From positions 1-40,070 of IMG/VR virus record IMGVR_UViG_3300044641_010277: 40,070 bases of DNA, one strand, 5' to 3'. The notes under the pieces were generated by a model, which did not search any database, had not been told where the DNA came from, and saw only the letters and a list, made by a program, of their open reading frames with translations. Numbering within the stretch: the first letter of the stretch is position 1; each line of letters begins with the position of its first letter. Origin of the DNA: a virus. The position numbers and the translations under genes are program-made. This document shows positions 1-7,012 of the stretch, piece after piece.

Positions 1-100
1 CCCAAGGCCCCTGTGGGGTAAGGGTTTCCCCTAGGCCTCCCCCTAGGGTATGGTTTCAGGCTTTAGAATAATCTAAATCCTGCATTGACAGCATCTGTCA
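1..100. other. GC-rich non-coding left edge with small hairpins
   Basis: No gene is seen here. Positions 1-50 are rich in C and G runs with two CCTAGG palindromes and a CCCC-TGT-GGGG hairpin. At 86-100 a perfect hairpin (TGACAG, loop CAT, CTGTCA) directly follows the stop codon of the leftmost gene when read on the minus strand. No T-run follows it there, so it is a weak terminator candidate and could equally be an operator. The segment starts CCCAAG and contains AGGGTATGG, loosely resembling the edges of the 41-bp intergenic repeat at 35373. Confidence 0.45.
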
Positions 101-508
101 CTAAGTTATCACCACATCATCCTCCGGCCATTCGGGATCGATATACTCAGCAACGGCAAGAGCCAGTAAATCCTCCCTATTGCCTGCAGGATACTCTTGG
201 TCCGCCCTGTGGCTAATCCTACGAGGGACTAGGATGTCACGAGAGGAGTTTGGCCTGCGACCTCTGCGCGGAGGGAATAGGAGCTTGTCTGCCTCCTCCT
301 CTAGCTGCTCAGGAGTCAGCAGTTCCAGGCTACCTATATAGTTAGGGGGAGGGGTTGCTGGAGGAGGATTCGAGAGGGGGAGCCTTGGCTTAGTCGAGCA
401 CTTGAGGCACTTGCCAGTAGGCAGGGAGGGAGGTAAGCCACCTGCCTGGTTGTGGCTATCGCTCTTCTTGTTTCGAGTTCCCAAGGCTCCCCCTATATAG
501 TATCGCAT
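101..508 (-). CDS. Hypothetical proline-rich protein, last gene of the early operon
   Basis: Unrecognised 135-aa protein. The middle (about residues 45-60) is proline-rich, followed by an acidic and then a basic stretch; the C-terminal third is acidic. A single CxxC (KCLKC, near residue 35) could be half of a zinc site. No good Shine-Dalgarno sequence precedes the ATG, so the start is uncertain. Base composition is clearly more GC-rich than the AT-rich genes to its right. The frame contains a perfect 13-bp inverted repeat (376-388 with 481-493). It may be a real but fast-evolving accessory gene, or a chance open frame in GC-rich DNA. Confidence 0.5.
   Translation of the reverse strand: MRYYIGGALGTRNKKSDSHNQAGGLPPSLPTGKCLKCSTKPRLPLSNPPPATPPPNYIGSLELLTPEQLEEEADKLLFPPRRGRRPNSSRDILVPRRISHRADQEYPAGNREDLLALAVAEYIDPEWPEDDVVIT
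376..493. repeat. 13-bp perfect inverted repeat inside the leftmost gene
   Basis: GGGGGAGCCTTGG at 376-388 is the exact reverse complement of CCAAGGCTCCCCC at 481-493. The arms are about 92 nt apart. A nearby CCTATATAG also occurs twice (about 330 and 491). This repeat content is unlike the flanking AT-rich genes. Function unknown. Confidence 0.6.
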
Positions 509-543
509 TATTGATTGGAATGGCTTGGTTGCTGGGTTTGATT

Positions 544-1293
544 TTACGGGGCCACATCATCTGAGATGCTTCCAGATATATAGCTAACCACTTCCAAGTC
601 TTTCCAATATCCTGTTAATACTGAATATGATTCATTATTTGACGAACTGTCTACACCTAGAACTATCTTTCTAAGCCTGTCCTTATCTAAATTTTTCTTC
701 ACACAGGATAGCTCGTTCTCTAGGAACATCTTGTCTTCTTTTAGCTTTTGAATCTCAGACTCTAGGTGCTCAATATGTTTTGAGCCTTCTTGCTCCATCT
801 CTTTTCTTTTCTTGACTTCATTTTTCATCATCTTCTGCGTGTCTAATAATGAGAACTGAAGCTTTACTATATTTTGACTTAGAGATGCTATTCTCTCTGA
901 ATCGATTTCTGTTTGATTTTTTAGGTTACTTATTGTGCTGTAAAGTCTTGATTGAGCAGATTCTAAGGAAGTCTTCTCATTTCGAAGAAAAGCTTTATCA
1001 GCCCTTAAAGCTTCGATTAACTGATTTAAACCAGAAGAACATGCCTTCTCTCTTTCTAGCTCTGAATATGCTTTTTCAATCTCTTTCTCTACTTTCTTTC
1101 TAGTTTTACTCTTTAACTTCTTAAGCCATTTGCCAGCGATCTTTCTTGTAGTATTACTCTCTTCCATATCTTCCCTCTTATCTTTTTCTGCAGGTGTTTC
1201 TTGAGTTAACACCTTCAATGGATCTCTTAACATATTACTGTTAAAAGCAGTAGTAAAGCCATCAATTGCTATTCTTAGTTCTTCGAACTTCAT
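544..1293 (-). CDS. Hypothetical long coiled-coil protein
   Basis: Unrecognised 249-aa protein. From about residue 45 to 205 it is almost entirely charged heptads (K, E, L, S), predicting a long parallel coiled coil; the basic stretch near residues 52-70 (GKWLKKLKSKTRKKV) could contact nucleic acid or membrane. The C-terminal 40 residues are less charged and probably globular or disordered. The start is supported by AGGAG five bases before the ATG. It sits in a run of small coiled-coil frames (1301-2264) with similar composition. No enzyme motif is visible. A scaffold or host-takeover role is possible but unsupported. Confidence 0.8.
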   Translation of the reverse strand: MKFEELRIAIDGFTTAFNSNMLRDPLKVLTQETPAEKDKREDMEESNTTRKIAGKWLKKLKSKTRKKVEKEIEKAYSELEREKACSSGLNQLIEALRADKAFLRNEKTSLESAQSRLYSTISNLKNQTEIDSERIASLSQNIVKLQFSLLDTQKMMKNEVKKRKEMEQEGSKHIEHLESEIQKLKEDKMFLENELSCVKKNLDKDRLRKIVLGVDSSSNNESYSVLTGYWKDLEVVSYISGSISDDVAP

Positions 1294-1300
1294 CTTACTC

Positions 1301-1537
1301 CTAAATTGGCTTGAAGTTTAAATCATGTATTGCTTGATTAGCTAAGCTTATTTTTGAAGTTAAAGTCTCTATGTATTCTTTATGGCAAATTATCTCTTCT
1401 TCTTTTTCCATTAGCTTTATGCTTAATGTTTTGTTCTCTCTGTCTAGTTGATGGATGGTTTCTCTTAGACTTTCACACTCAGCCTCCGCCTTTCTTATTT
1501 GATCTATTGCGTTCTGAAGTATTGACTTGATTACTAT
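1301..1537 (-). CDS. Coiled-coil frame lacking a canonical start codon
   Basis: Between two genes lies an open minus-strand frame from the TAG at 1553-1555 down to the TAG at 1301-1303. It reads as heptad-rich coiled coil (for example KAEAECESLRET, then KEEEIICHKEYIETL), the same style as both neighbours. The open part contains no ATG, GTG or TTG before an internal ATG at 1409-1411, which would leave only 36 residues. An ATA at 1535-1537 lies about ten bases after an AAAGG. It may start at a rare AUA or AUC codon, be a fragment of a decayed gene, or reflect a base error in the assembly. Confidence 0.4.
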   Translation of the reverse strand: MVIKSILQNAIDQIRKAEAECESLRETIHQLDRENKTLSIKLMEKEEEIICHKEYIETLTSKISLANQAIHDLNFKPI

Positions 1538-1572
1538 TCTTCTGTGACCTTTCTATAATTTAATTATTAAAT

Positions 1573-1812
1573 TTATATGAGTTCATTTTCTTGTCTTATT
1601 TTTTTTAGCTTCTCAAGCTCTGGAATTACATTTACTCTTATTATTTCAAATATTTCTTTCAAGTATTTTTCATTCTTTCTTATTCCAGATCCCATCTTTG
1701 CGTAAGTCTCTGTTCCATAGTAAGCCAATTCTACAAGAGTTTTGGCTTGGTCTTCTGTAAGTGTTATACAAAATTGCGTTCTAAGCTCTGAAATTCTAAA
1801 AACTTTATTCAA
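1573..1812 (-). CDS. Hypothetical small protein (79 aa)
   Basis: Unrecognised. The open frame extends to a GTG at 1828-1830, but an AGGAGG lies inside that extension nine bases before a TTG at 1810-1812, so I prefer the TTG start, giving a protein beginning MNKVFRISELRTQF. The middle resembles a short helical domain (LTEDQAKTLVELAYYG) and the C-terminus is a charged helix ending KLKKIRQENELI. It follows the coiled-coil gene to its right in the same operon. No known motif. Confidence 0.7.
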   Translation of the reverse strand: MNKVFRISELRTQFCITLTEDQAKTLVELAYYGTETYAKMGSGIRKNEKYLKEIFEIIRVNVIPELEKLKKIRQENELI

Positions 1813-1829
1813 GACGAACAGCCTCCTCA

Positions 1830-2264
1830 CTATATAAGTTCTCTATCAATAGTGTCTATCAACAAATTGAGGCAATCAATCCATTCTTTAAACTCTTTCT
1901 CCACTAAAGTTACTGATATAGCTGTTTTTATTAGTTCTAACTTCTTTGTTTCGTTCATACTACTACTTTCTAAGATTGTATTCATGTATTCAATGTTTCC
2001 AGTATTTCTTCTTAAACAGTCTTCTATGCTATCTTTTAATCCTTCAATCTCTTCTTTCAAGTTTTCTACTTCATCTTGAAAACCAACTTCAAGAGACTCT
2101 ACTCTATCATGTAATCTTGCGTTTTCGCTAATTGTTTCTTCATAGTCTTTTAAACACTCAATTAACTCGATCTTCTGTTGATAACTCAAGTCATTGATAC
2201 CATTGTGATCTAGCCTTGCAAGTTCTACCGCATTCTTCAACCTATAAAGATCTTTGTCAGTCAT
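1830..2264 (-). CDS. Hypothetical coiled-coil protein (144 aa)
   Basis: Unrecognised, mostly alpha-helical. Residues about 30-80 form an acidic coiled coil (ESLEVGFQDEVENLKEEIEG); flanking parts are predicted helical and acidic. The ATG overlaps the stop of the upstream zinc-binding gene by four bases (ATGA), indicating translational coupling. It belongs to a cluster of small coiled-coil genes at the distal end of the early operon. No function can be assigned. Confidence 0.78.
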   Translation of the reverse strand: MTDKDLYRLKNAVELARLDHNGINDLSYQQKIELIECLKDYEETISENARLHDRVESLEVGFQDEVENLKEEIEGLKDSIEDCLRRNTGNIEYMNTILESSSMNETKKLELIKTAISVTLVEKEFKEWIDCLNLLIDTIDRELI

Positions 2265-2698
2265 CTTTGCAACATTATCCTTTCTTTTATCTTCTTCCTA
2301 AGTTTTTCTACTAACTTGCTCCATTTAGACTTATCAGGGTTTGGAGAGTATTCGATCATTAATAACTCTTCGTTTATTGATTTTATAGCTAAAAGATTTA
2401 ACTCTAGCTTCTTTTCTACTTCCTCACCCTTAGTCAATGGCTCCAAATATGAGTATGCACAGCCCTGGCATTTTTGCCTGCTGCAGTGTGCTCCAGGCTT
2501 CTCTGGTGCCCTGTTTTTGTCTCCTGAGTCCCAAATCTCGCAGTGATAACACTCTGACTCTAGGGAAAAGTTTTCTGACTCAATTTTTTCTAGTAGGTAA
2601 GAGTATATTCTCTGCGATATTGATGGATGAAGTCTTGATATAGCTTCTATATCAATAGAGTATCTTGGAGTTATTTTCTTCTTATTTTGCTTGCTCAC
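2261..2698 (-). CDS. Hypothetical protein with a cysteine/histidine cluster (likely zinc-binding)
   Basis: 145 aa. Residues about 50-80 hold CYHC, then HCSRQKCQGC, giving at least five cysteines plus histidines in a pattern suitable for one or two zinc ions. The flanks are helical and basic at the C-terminus (KLVEKLRKKIKERIM). The GTG start at 2696-2698 lies inside the end of the upstream gene (17-nt overlap), preceded by a GGGAG. Not a family I recognise. The metal cluster and basic tail suggest nucleic-acid or protein binding, an inference only. Confidence 0.75.
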   Translation of the reverse strand: MSKQNKKKITPRYSIDIEAISRLHPSISQRIYSYLLEKIESENFSLESECYHCEIWDSGDKNRAPEKPGAHCSRQKCQGCAYSYLEPLTKGEEVEKKLELNLLAIKSINEELLMIEYSPNPDKSKWSKLVEKLRKKIKERIMLQR

Positions 2699-3071
2699 TT
2701 TGCACTTTCTCCCTCTTGTAGGGGGCGCAAGGGTAAGCCCTTTCTCTTCCGTTTCCGTAAGCTTTTTTCTGACACCTAATCACTTGAAAATGCTTATTTT
2801 TAATAGGATCAAAATACTCATCAATACTTGCCTTGGCCCCGCAGGACTTGCATTTCTCGTGTTTCTCGTTTCTTTCAATCTGTTTTGTCATCTCAAGATT
2901 AAACCTTCCGCTATCATATCCAATCCCTAACTTGTGACCAATAACCTTGCAACCGAGAACTATTGATGAGTTTTGGTGAATCTTACCGTCTTTTTCCCTG
3001 TTCTTCTTTCTTCCGTCTTCACAAGCTTTTCTCCATTTTTCTTCATCTCTTCCAGTGAAATTAAAGCTCAT
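2682..3071 (-). CDS. Hypothetical zinc-ribbon-like protein (129 aa)
   Basis: Basic protein. CKSC near residue 75 and two later cysteines (VIRCQKK and YPCAPYK) are spaced as in a loose zinc ribbon. The N-terminal 35 residues are strongly charged. It begins just after the stop of the UDG-like gene and overlaps the next zinc-cluster gene by 17 nt, so the two small zinc-binding proteins are probably co-translated. Start context is weak (AAGAAATAAAAATG). No family recognised; DNA or RNA binding is plausible. Confidence 0.75.
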   Translation of the reverse strand: MSFNFTGRDEEKWRKACEDGRKKNREKDGKIHQNSSIVLGCKVIGHKLGIGYDSGRFNLEMTKQIERNEKHEKCKSCGAKASIDEYFDPIKNKHFQVIRCQKKAYGNGRERAYPCAPYKREKVQSEQAK

Positions 3072-3073
3072 TT

Positions 3074-3856
3074 TTATTTCTTGCCCTTCTTAATCTCTTC
3101 GACTATGCTTCCAAACAGTCTAGTATGCTTCTCCTGTAGGTATGGATTTAGATCTGAAATCCTTTCTCCGATGATCTCAGGGTAAGCTTCTTTGTTGTTG
3201 GAGAAGAACTCATATGCAAGCTCAGCTAATTTCCACTTCGATATTCTCCCAAGGAAATCTAGATCGCTTTCCCATATTTTTCGAAGCCCTTTATTGTCTA
3301 GTGCCTGCTTTGGTTCGATTGTAACGAAATAACTTATATAGTTCGCTTTCCCATTTAGGCCGAAACCTGGACAGGGTTCTAGCCAACCCTTTGAACAGGC
3401 CGCACCAAACTGAGTGTTAGGCCTAATTGGGCGCAATGCCATTGAGCCTAGCACCAAGACTGACTCTGGCGAACCGTGGGCTAATTGAGCCAGGACGTTA
3501 GGCCTACAGGCGCGTTCAGATTCACTAATGGGCACCAACCTGGAATCCGGCCTGCAACCCAGGGAAGGGATTAATCGGACTTTCCCCCAGGATATGCCTG
3601 CCCTTTCCGCTAGAGACTCCTCTAAGAAGTCCCTCTCCCTGCCAACTATTGAAAGCCCCTGTTGAGAAGCCATTGGGGAAGGCGGAGGAAGGATGATAGC
3701 TAGGATCGGAGAGGAACTTCCCTGACTTGATACAGGACTTGAATTTTTATGTAAACCGCAAAGCTGACAATTTCTGACATTGTTTTGCAGTGAAGTGTAA
3801 GAAGTTGCTAAAGCTATTCTTTTTATTACTTCTGGGTTAGTGCCTTGAGCAATCAT
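3074..3856 (-). CDS. Uracil-DNA-glycosylase superfamily protein (Fe-S, family 4/5-like) with altered catalytic motifs
   Basis: 260 aa. The layout matches Fe-S uracil-DNA glycosylases: four cysteines at 30, 33, 101 and 117 (NCQLC, LGCRPDSR, ACRPN) fit the cluster ligands; VGRERDFLEESL (71-82) matches the PFVGRAG-type segment; VLVLGSMAL (133-141) matches the LGxxA strand; and TIEPKQAL (179-186) lies where families 4 and 5 carry an HPS/HPA motif. The usual GExPGxxE/D motif is replaced by a proline-rich LPPPSPMASQQG, and the catalytic-loop His is Glu. Known members excise uracil from DNA; this one may be inactive, altered in substrate, or a structural partner. GGAG lies eight bases before the ATG. 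The sliding clamp is encoded just upstream, and clamp-UDG contacts are known in other systems. Confidence 0.75.
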   Translation of the reverse strand: MIAQGTNPEVIKRIALATSYTSLQNNVRNCQLCGLHKNSSPVSSQGSSSPILAIILPPPSPMASQQGLSIVGRERDFLEESLAERAGISWGKVRLIPSLGCRPDSRLVPISESERACRPNVLAQLAHGSPESVLVLGSMALRPIRPNTQFGAACSKGWLEPCPGFGLNGKANYISYFVTIEPKQALDNKGLRKIWESDLDFLGRISKWKLAELAYEFFSNNKEAYPEIIGERISDLNPYLQEKHTRLFGSIVEEIKKGKK

Positions 3857-3920
3857 CTAAAGCACTCCATGACATCAAGCAAAGTGTTAGCAATACTGCC
3901 CAAACTAAAAGAACTTCCAT
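3837..3920 (-). CDS. Candidate 27-aa membrane peptide
   Basis: Short frame between the clamp and the UDG-like gene. It starts at an ATG (3918-3920) about ten bases after an AGGAGG located in the end of the clamp gene. The product begins MEVLLVWAVLLTLCLMSW, a single hydrophobic helix with a short charged tail. It overlaps the start of the UDG-like gene by 20 nt. It fills the gap between two otherwise tightly packed genes. It could be a real micro-protein or only a translational coupling leader. Confidence 0.45.
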   Translation of the reverse strand: MEVLLVWAVLLTLCLMSWSALDDCSRH

Positions 3921-3922
3921 CT

Positions 3923-5089
3923 CTAACCTGCCTCCTGATTTAGTATTAACTGGCATACTCCAGTATATTTTGCCAATGATTTTTGGTAATTCTTTTCGTG
4001 CAACACATATAAACAGTTTGATTGAGGCTTTCTGAGTTTGATTACTCCATCTGCAACCGAACAAAGATCAAAAAACCTCTTTGAGTTTACCGTGAAGAAA
4101 GGGAACTCTCCGTTTACGTTTTCAGCCCTGCAACAGTCTGAAGCTGTTTTTTTAGAAACGAAAGAACAAGCTAGCATTGACAGATTCTGTCCTTCTTCGC
4201 TACTGGTTAGGCTTACTAACAGATTCTTGTTGTCTTCGTTTTTTGTGCAAGTAGACACTCTTTCTAATGACTTTTGAATAGCTCCTGAGTTCACTTCTAA
4301 ATCTGCAATGAAGCTTTCTTTTTTCATTTTGTTCTTTATTGATGCAGTGTTTAGCTCTACCGACCTAAAGGATGCCCAAATATGATCTTGCTCAAAAACT
4401 ACGAGATTAGATGGAAGGTGTGAAGCTGGAAATTTAAAGTTTATAGGCCTTGTGTGATCAAACTTTATTTTCAGAAGTGCAGAACAGGCGTAAGGTGGAA
4501 TCATGGTCTGCCTGATATCTCCAACTTCGTCTTCTTCAGTAATCTCAACAACTAAAGCTGAAATTCCATCTATTCCAGTTAGGTATACTTTTCCGTTCTC
4601 TGCCTCTAAATAAACTCCAGAAGCATCTGCTCCAGGAGGTCTTTCCTTTGATGCAAACTTTAAACAAGACTCAATCCCCTGAATCAATGGTCCGGCCAGT
4701 AACTCTTCGCATTCAGTTCTGACTTTCCAGTAATTTGAATCCATAAAATCAGAGGCTGGAAATATTGGAAAACTTTGGCTAGATCCTTTTACTGAGGCTT
4801 TAAAGAATCCATTGTTAAGATCGAACTTTATGACTCCTTCCAACAGTTTCACATAGTCTAGTAGTTCATGGGCAGAGAAGAGAAAGTCAAAGTTTGTCAT
4901 TGGCTTAGCTATCTCTGACAGATCAATTTCTATCATCGATTCAGTATCTGTTCCGCTAAGCTTTAATTTTCCATCTTTGCTGGTTATTTTTGCCTGAGTA
5001 AATGAAACTATTGTGCTTTTCCTGGGAACAACTGAACAAATCATAGTTAAGCACTTTGTAAAGAAGTTAGATTCGCAACAAAAGATCAT
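3923..5089 (-). CDS. dnaN: DNA polymerase III beta subunit (sliding clamp)
   Basis: 388 aa, close to the usual 365-390 residues of bacterial beta clamps. The N-terminus aligns with the family pattern: a short strand, then RKSTIVSFTQAKI and GKLKLSGTDTESMIEIDL, matching the conserved LSLTGTDLE region. Three repeated clamp domains of about 125 residues are plausible, although sequence conservation fades toward the C-terminus. The ring-shaped dimer would encircle DNA and tether a polymerase, MutS-like or nuclease partner. The gene overlaps the upstream ERCC4 nuclease by four bases. No polymerase is visible in the window, so a host polymerase III is the probable client. Phage-encoded clamps of bacterial type are uncommon. 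Confidence 0.85.
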   Translation of the reverse strand: MIFCCESNFFTKCLTMICSVVPRKSTIVSFTQAKITSKDGKLKLSGTDTESMIEIDLSEIAKPMTNFDFLFSAHELLDYVKLLEGVIKFDLNNGFFKASVKGSSQSFPIFPASDFMDSNYWKVRTECEELLAGPLIQGIESCLKFASKERPPGADASGVYLEAENGKVYLTGIDGISALVVEITEEDEVGDIRQTMIPPYACSALLKIKFDHTRPINFKFPASHLPSNLVVFEQDHIWASFRSVELNTASIKNKMKKESFIADLEVNSGAIQKSLERVSTCTKNEDNKNLLVSLTSSEEGQNLSMLACSFVSKKTASDCCRAENVNGEFPFFTVNSKRFFDLCSVADGVIKLRKPQSNCLYVLHEKNYQKSLAKYTGVCQLILNQEAG

Positions 5090-5736
5090 TTGAAAAACTC
5101 CAATATTCTTTTTGATTTTTTTGGACCTATCTTATCAATCTTCTCTAGTCCTCCATTAAGAACTTCTGGGATCAAATCAAATGGAAGCCTTCCATACTCT
5201 TCGAGAATCCTCTCCGCAGTAGTTGCTCCGACACCAGGAATCCCCTGAAGAAAGTGAAGCTTCCAAGCAGTGTCATCTGCCTCTCTTCCTGGTCCTGGCC
5301 TTGTTGATAATCCTGTGTGACAAGATTTGTCGCACCAGGAAAAAAAAGAAACTATTGATGTTATTGTCTCTTCTTTTCTATCTGTCCAAAGGTATGGAAT
5401 TTTGTGTGTGATCTGTATTGATAAAAGAATTCCCAAAAGCTGAACTCTAGAAAATCCTCCTAGTCTTGGATTTGCCAGATTGCCTTCAGAAGTCCAAACC
5501 CCTCTGCCCTCAAGTATTAGTAAACAGTTTGGTATTGATAGCATCATTGGCAATTCCCTATGAAGTCTTCCATCTCTAACAGATGAGAGAAAATCTTCTG
5601 GAAATTGTTTCCGCTGAACTCCTGCTAATCCGCTAGATGTTGGGCAGAGAAAGTCTACTCCGTATTGCTCAGGTAAAGATGAGGTTTTTCCAATTGCCTG
5701 AAAAACACTTGGTTCAGTTGGAGAAACTAGAATCAT
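5086..5736 (-). CDS. ERCC4-family nuclease with helix-hairpin-helix domain
   Basis: 216 aa with the ATG at 5734-5736, which overlaps the upstream stop as TGATG; a TTG nine bases further upstream is less likely. The N-terminal half carries the ERCC4/XPF signature as GVQRK at about 39-43 followed by an acidic residue near 48 (consensus VERKxxxD), so the first acidic position is Gln. The C-terminal 55 residues contain two helix-hairpin-helix motifs (IPGVGATTAERIL and IDKIGPKKSKRIL), as in XPF/Mus81 proteins that cut branched or flap DNA. It lies between the Sak4-like ATPase and the clamp, consistent with processing recombination or replication intermediates. Confidence 0.82.
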   Translation of the reverse strand: MILVSPTEPSVFQAIGKTSSLPEQYGVDFLCPTSSGLAGVQRKQFPEDFLSSVRDGRLHRELPMMLSIPNCLLILEGRGVWTSEGNLANPRLGGFSRVQLLGILLSIQITHKIPYLWTDRKEETITSIVSFFSWCDKSCHTGLSTRPGPGREADDTAWKLHFLQGIPGVGATTAERILEEYGRLPFDLIPEVLNGGLEKIDKIGPKKSKRILEFFK

Positions 5737-6572
5737 CAATGACAATTCCAGCCTGCTATTCTCATTAAGTAGTCATTTGCAAAGCCTCCTAAAACCACTT
5801 GGTTACCGTTTTGATCTACTCCAAAAAACTCTGAAACCTGGCAATCAATCTGAACCCTGCCTCTGTCTTTCACTGTTCGCATCCAATATTTTCGATCTCT
5901 TCCCTCTTTTTTCTGCTGCATAAAAATCACAGTATGGACATCATGATCTGTATCTTTATATCCTGAAGGCTTAAATCCAACCCTGCCATATTTTGTCACT
6001 ATGCTTTCACTGTCTAATTTATCGTTAACGGGTGAGGCAGTTGAACAGATTATTACATTAGCTCCAAGTTTGAAGAAGATTTTTTGGGCTAATGTTTTAT
6101 ATAGCTTTTTGATGATTGTCCAATCTTTAAGCCCATCGAATGGATTGACTTTTTTAGAGCCAGAACTTGCCAGGTTCTCTCGCATCTCCAGAAAGAAGTC
6201 ATCGATGCCCTTGTGAAAAACCTTCTCTGTATAATGCTCTTGCGCCCAATCCCAAAGTTTACAGAAAAGATCTATCACTAAAAAGTCCCCCCTCTCTGGC
6301 TTGATTAGTGACGAAATTTTATCTAGAGCTTTATCCGCTTCTAACCAGGATGAAACCTCGAAGATGTCAATATTTGTCAACCAAGGAAAAGCAGTTTGAA
6401 GTGTTCTTTCCGAACCGCAATCTGTATCAACAAAAAAGAATCTTGCTGGCTTTCCTAATTGCTGAGAAACTGCTGCAACCGTAAAAGTTGAGTAGCTTTT
6501 CCCATCTCCCGCTTGTCCATAAAGCATAATTCTTTCTTGCAGCTTTCTTTTTATTACAGGTAAATTATTCAC
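5736..6572 (-). CDS. RecA-fold ATPase, Sak4-like recombination protein
   Basis: 278 aa. Walker A is GQAGDGKS at 19-26 and Walker B is DFLVID ending at Asp101. FFFVDTDCGSER (45-56) resembles the strand-loop after Walker A in phage RecA-like AAA proteins (Sak4 group), which promote single-strand annealing or exchange together with an SSB. Start is a GTG (6570-6572) with AGGT five bases upstream, overlapping the previous gene. Neighbours (exonuclease, ERCC4 nuclease, clamp) support a recombination or replication-fork role. A terminase or helicase loader function is less likely given the context. Confidence 0.8.
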   Translation of the reverse strand: MNNLPVIKRKLQERIMLYGQAGDGKSYSTFTVAAVSQQLGKPARFFFVDTDCGSERTLQTAFPWLTNIDIFEVSSWLEADKALDKISSLIKPERGDFLVIDLFCKLWDWAQEHYTEKVFHKGIDDFFLEMRENLASSGSKKVNPFDGLKDWTIIKKLYKTLAQKIFFKLGANVIICSTASPVNDKLDSESIVTKYGRVGFKPSGYKDTDHDVHTVIFMQQKKEGRDRKYWMRTVKDRGRVQIDCQVSEFFGVDQNGNQVVLGGFANDYLMRIAGWNCH

Positions 6573-6900
6573 TGCCTACCTCGCCTACCTCTTCTTCTGT
6601 TCTCTCGGTAACTTTGAATAATTCTGCTATAGATTCCGTTATTTCTGGTGGAACCAATCCTGGGCAGATAACCCCATTATCATACAACCACCTAGCAGAT
6701 CTCTTCTCTTCCTCCGTAGCCATATAACCTGGGTTTTGATTTGCCTTTTGAGCCAATGCTCCAACAAGCAAAGAGCAAGCTACCAGATGATGCATAATGT
6801 TAGTTACTTCTGTTCTTTTTATTGGATCCTGAGCTTTTCTCATATCTTGCCAGTTTGCTTTTTGTTTTCTCTTCCCTGATTTCTTTAGTTTCTTTTTCAT
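6565..6900 (-). CDS. Hypothetical protein (111 aa), basic N-terminus, acidic C-terminus
   Basis: The ATG at 6898-6900 follows GAGGAG by eight bases and is preferred over a GTG nine bases upstream. The first 25 residues are strongly basic (MKKKLKKSGKRKQK), the middle is helical with a conserved-looking MHHLVACSLLVGALAQ, and the last 30 residues are acidic. It precedes and slightly overlaps the Sak4-like ATPase. No family recognised; charge distribution suggests a small nucleic-acid-binding or accessory protein. Confidence 0.7.
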   Translation of the reverse strand: MKKKLKKSGKRKQKANWQDMRKAQDPIKRTEVTNIMHHLVACSLLVGALAQKANQNPGYMATEEEKRSARWLYDNGVICPGLVPPEITESIAELFKVTERTEEEVGEVGSE

Positions 6901-7012
6901 TTTTATCACTCCTCAAAATATGTCTTCTCATAGCTGCAGCAGAGTATCCAAATCCACATTCAGGATCATTGCATTCTGCGTCTTCGTCAAACCATTGTCT
7001 AACCGTAGGCAC
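6800..7012 (-). CDS. Small protein with cysteine/histidine motif, overlapping the next gene
   Basis: 70 aa. GTG start directly abuts the TAA of the methyltransferase-like gene (TAAGTG). Residues about 14-34 read CNDPECGFGYSAAAMRRH, a possible short zinc-binding site, and occupy DNA not used by any other gene. The C-terminal 33 residues are lysine/glutamate-rich and are read out of frame over the first 101 bases of the following gene. The N-terminal half looks genuine; the overlapping tail could be real or incidental. Confidence 0.5.
   Translation of the reverse strand: MPTVRQWFDEDAECNDPECGFGYSAAAMRRHILRSDKNEKETKEIREEKTKSKLARYEKSSGSNKKNRSN

Noticed and set aside
3838-4064. Minus-strand 75-codon frame across the end of the clamp gene
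   Set aside because: Its first two thirds overlap the clamp gene out of frame; only the last 27 codons have start signals and were kept as a small peptide.
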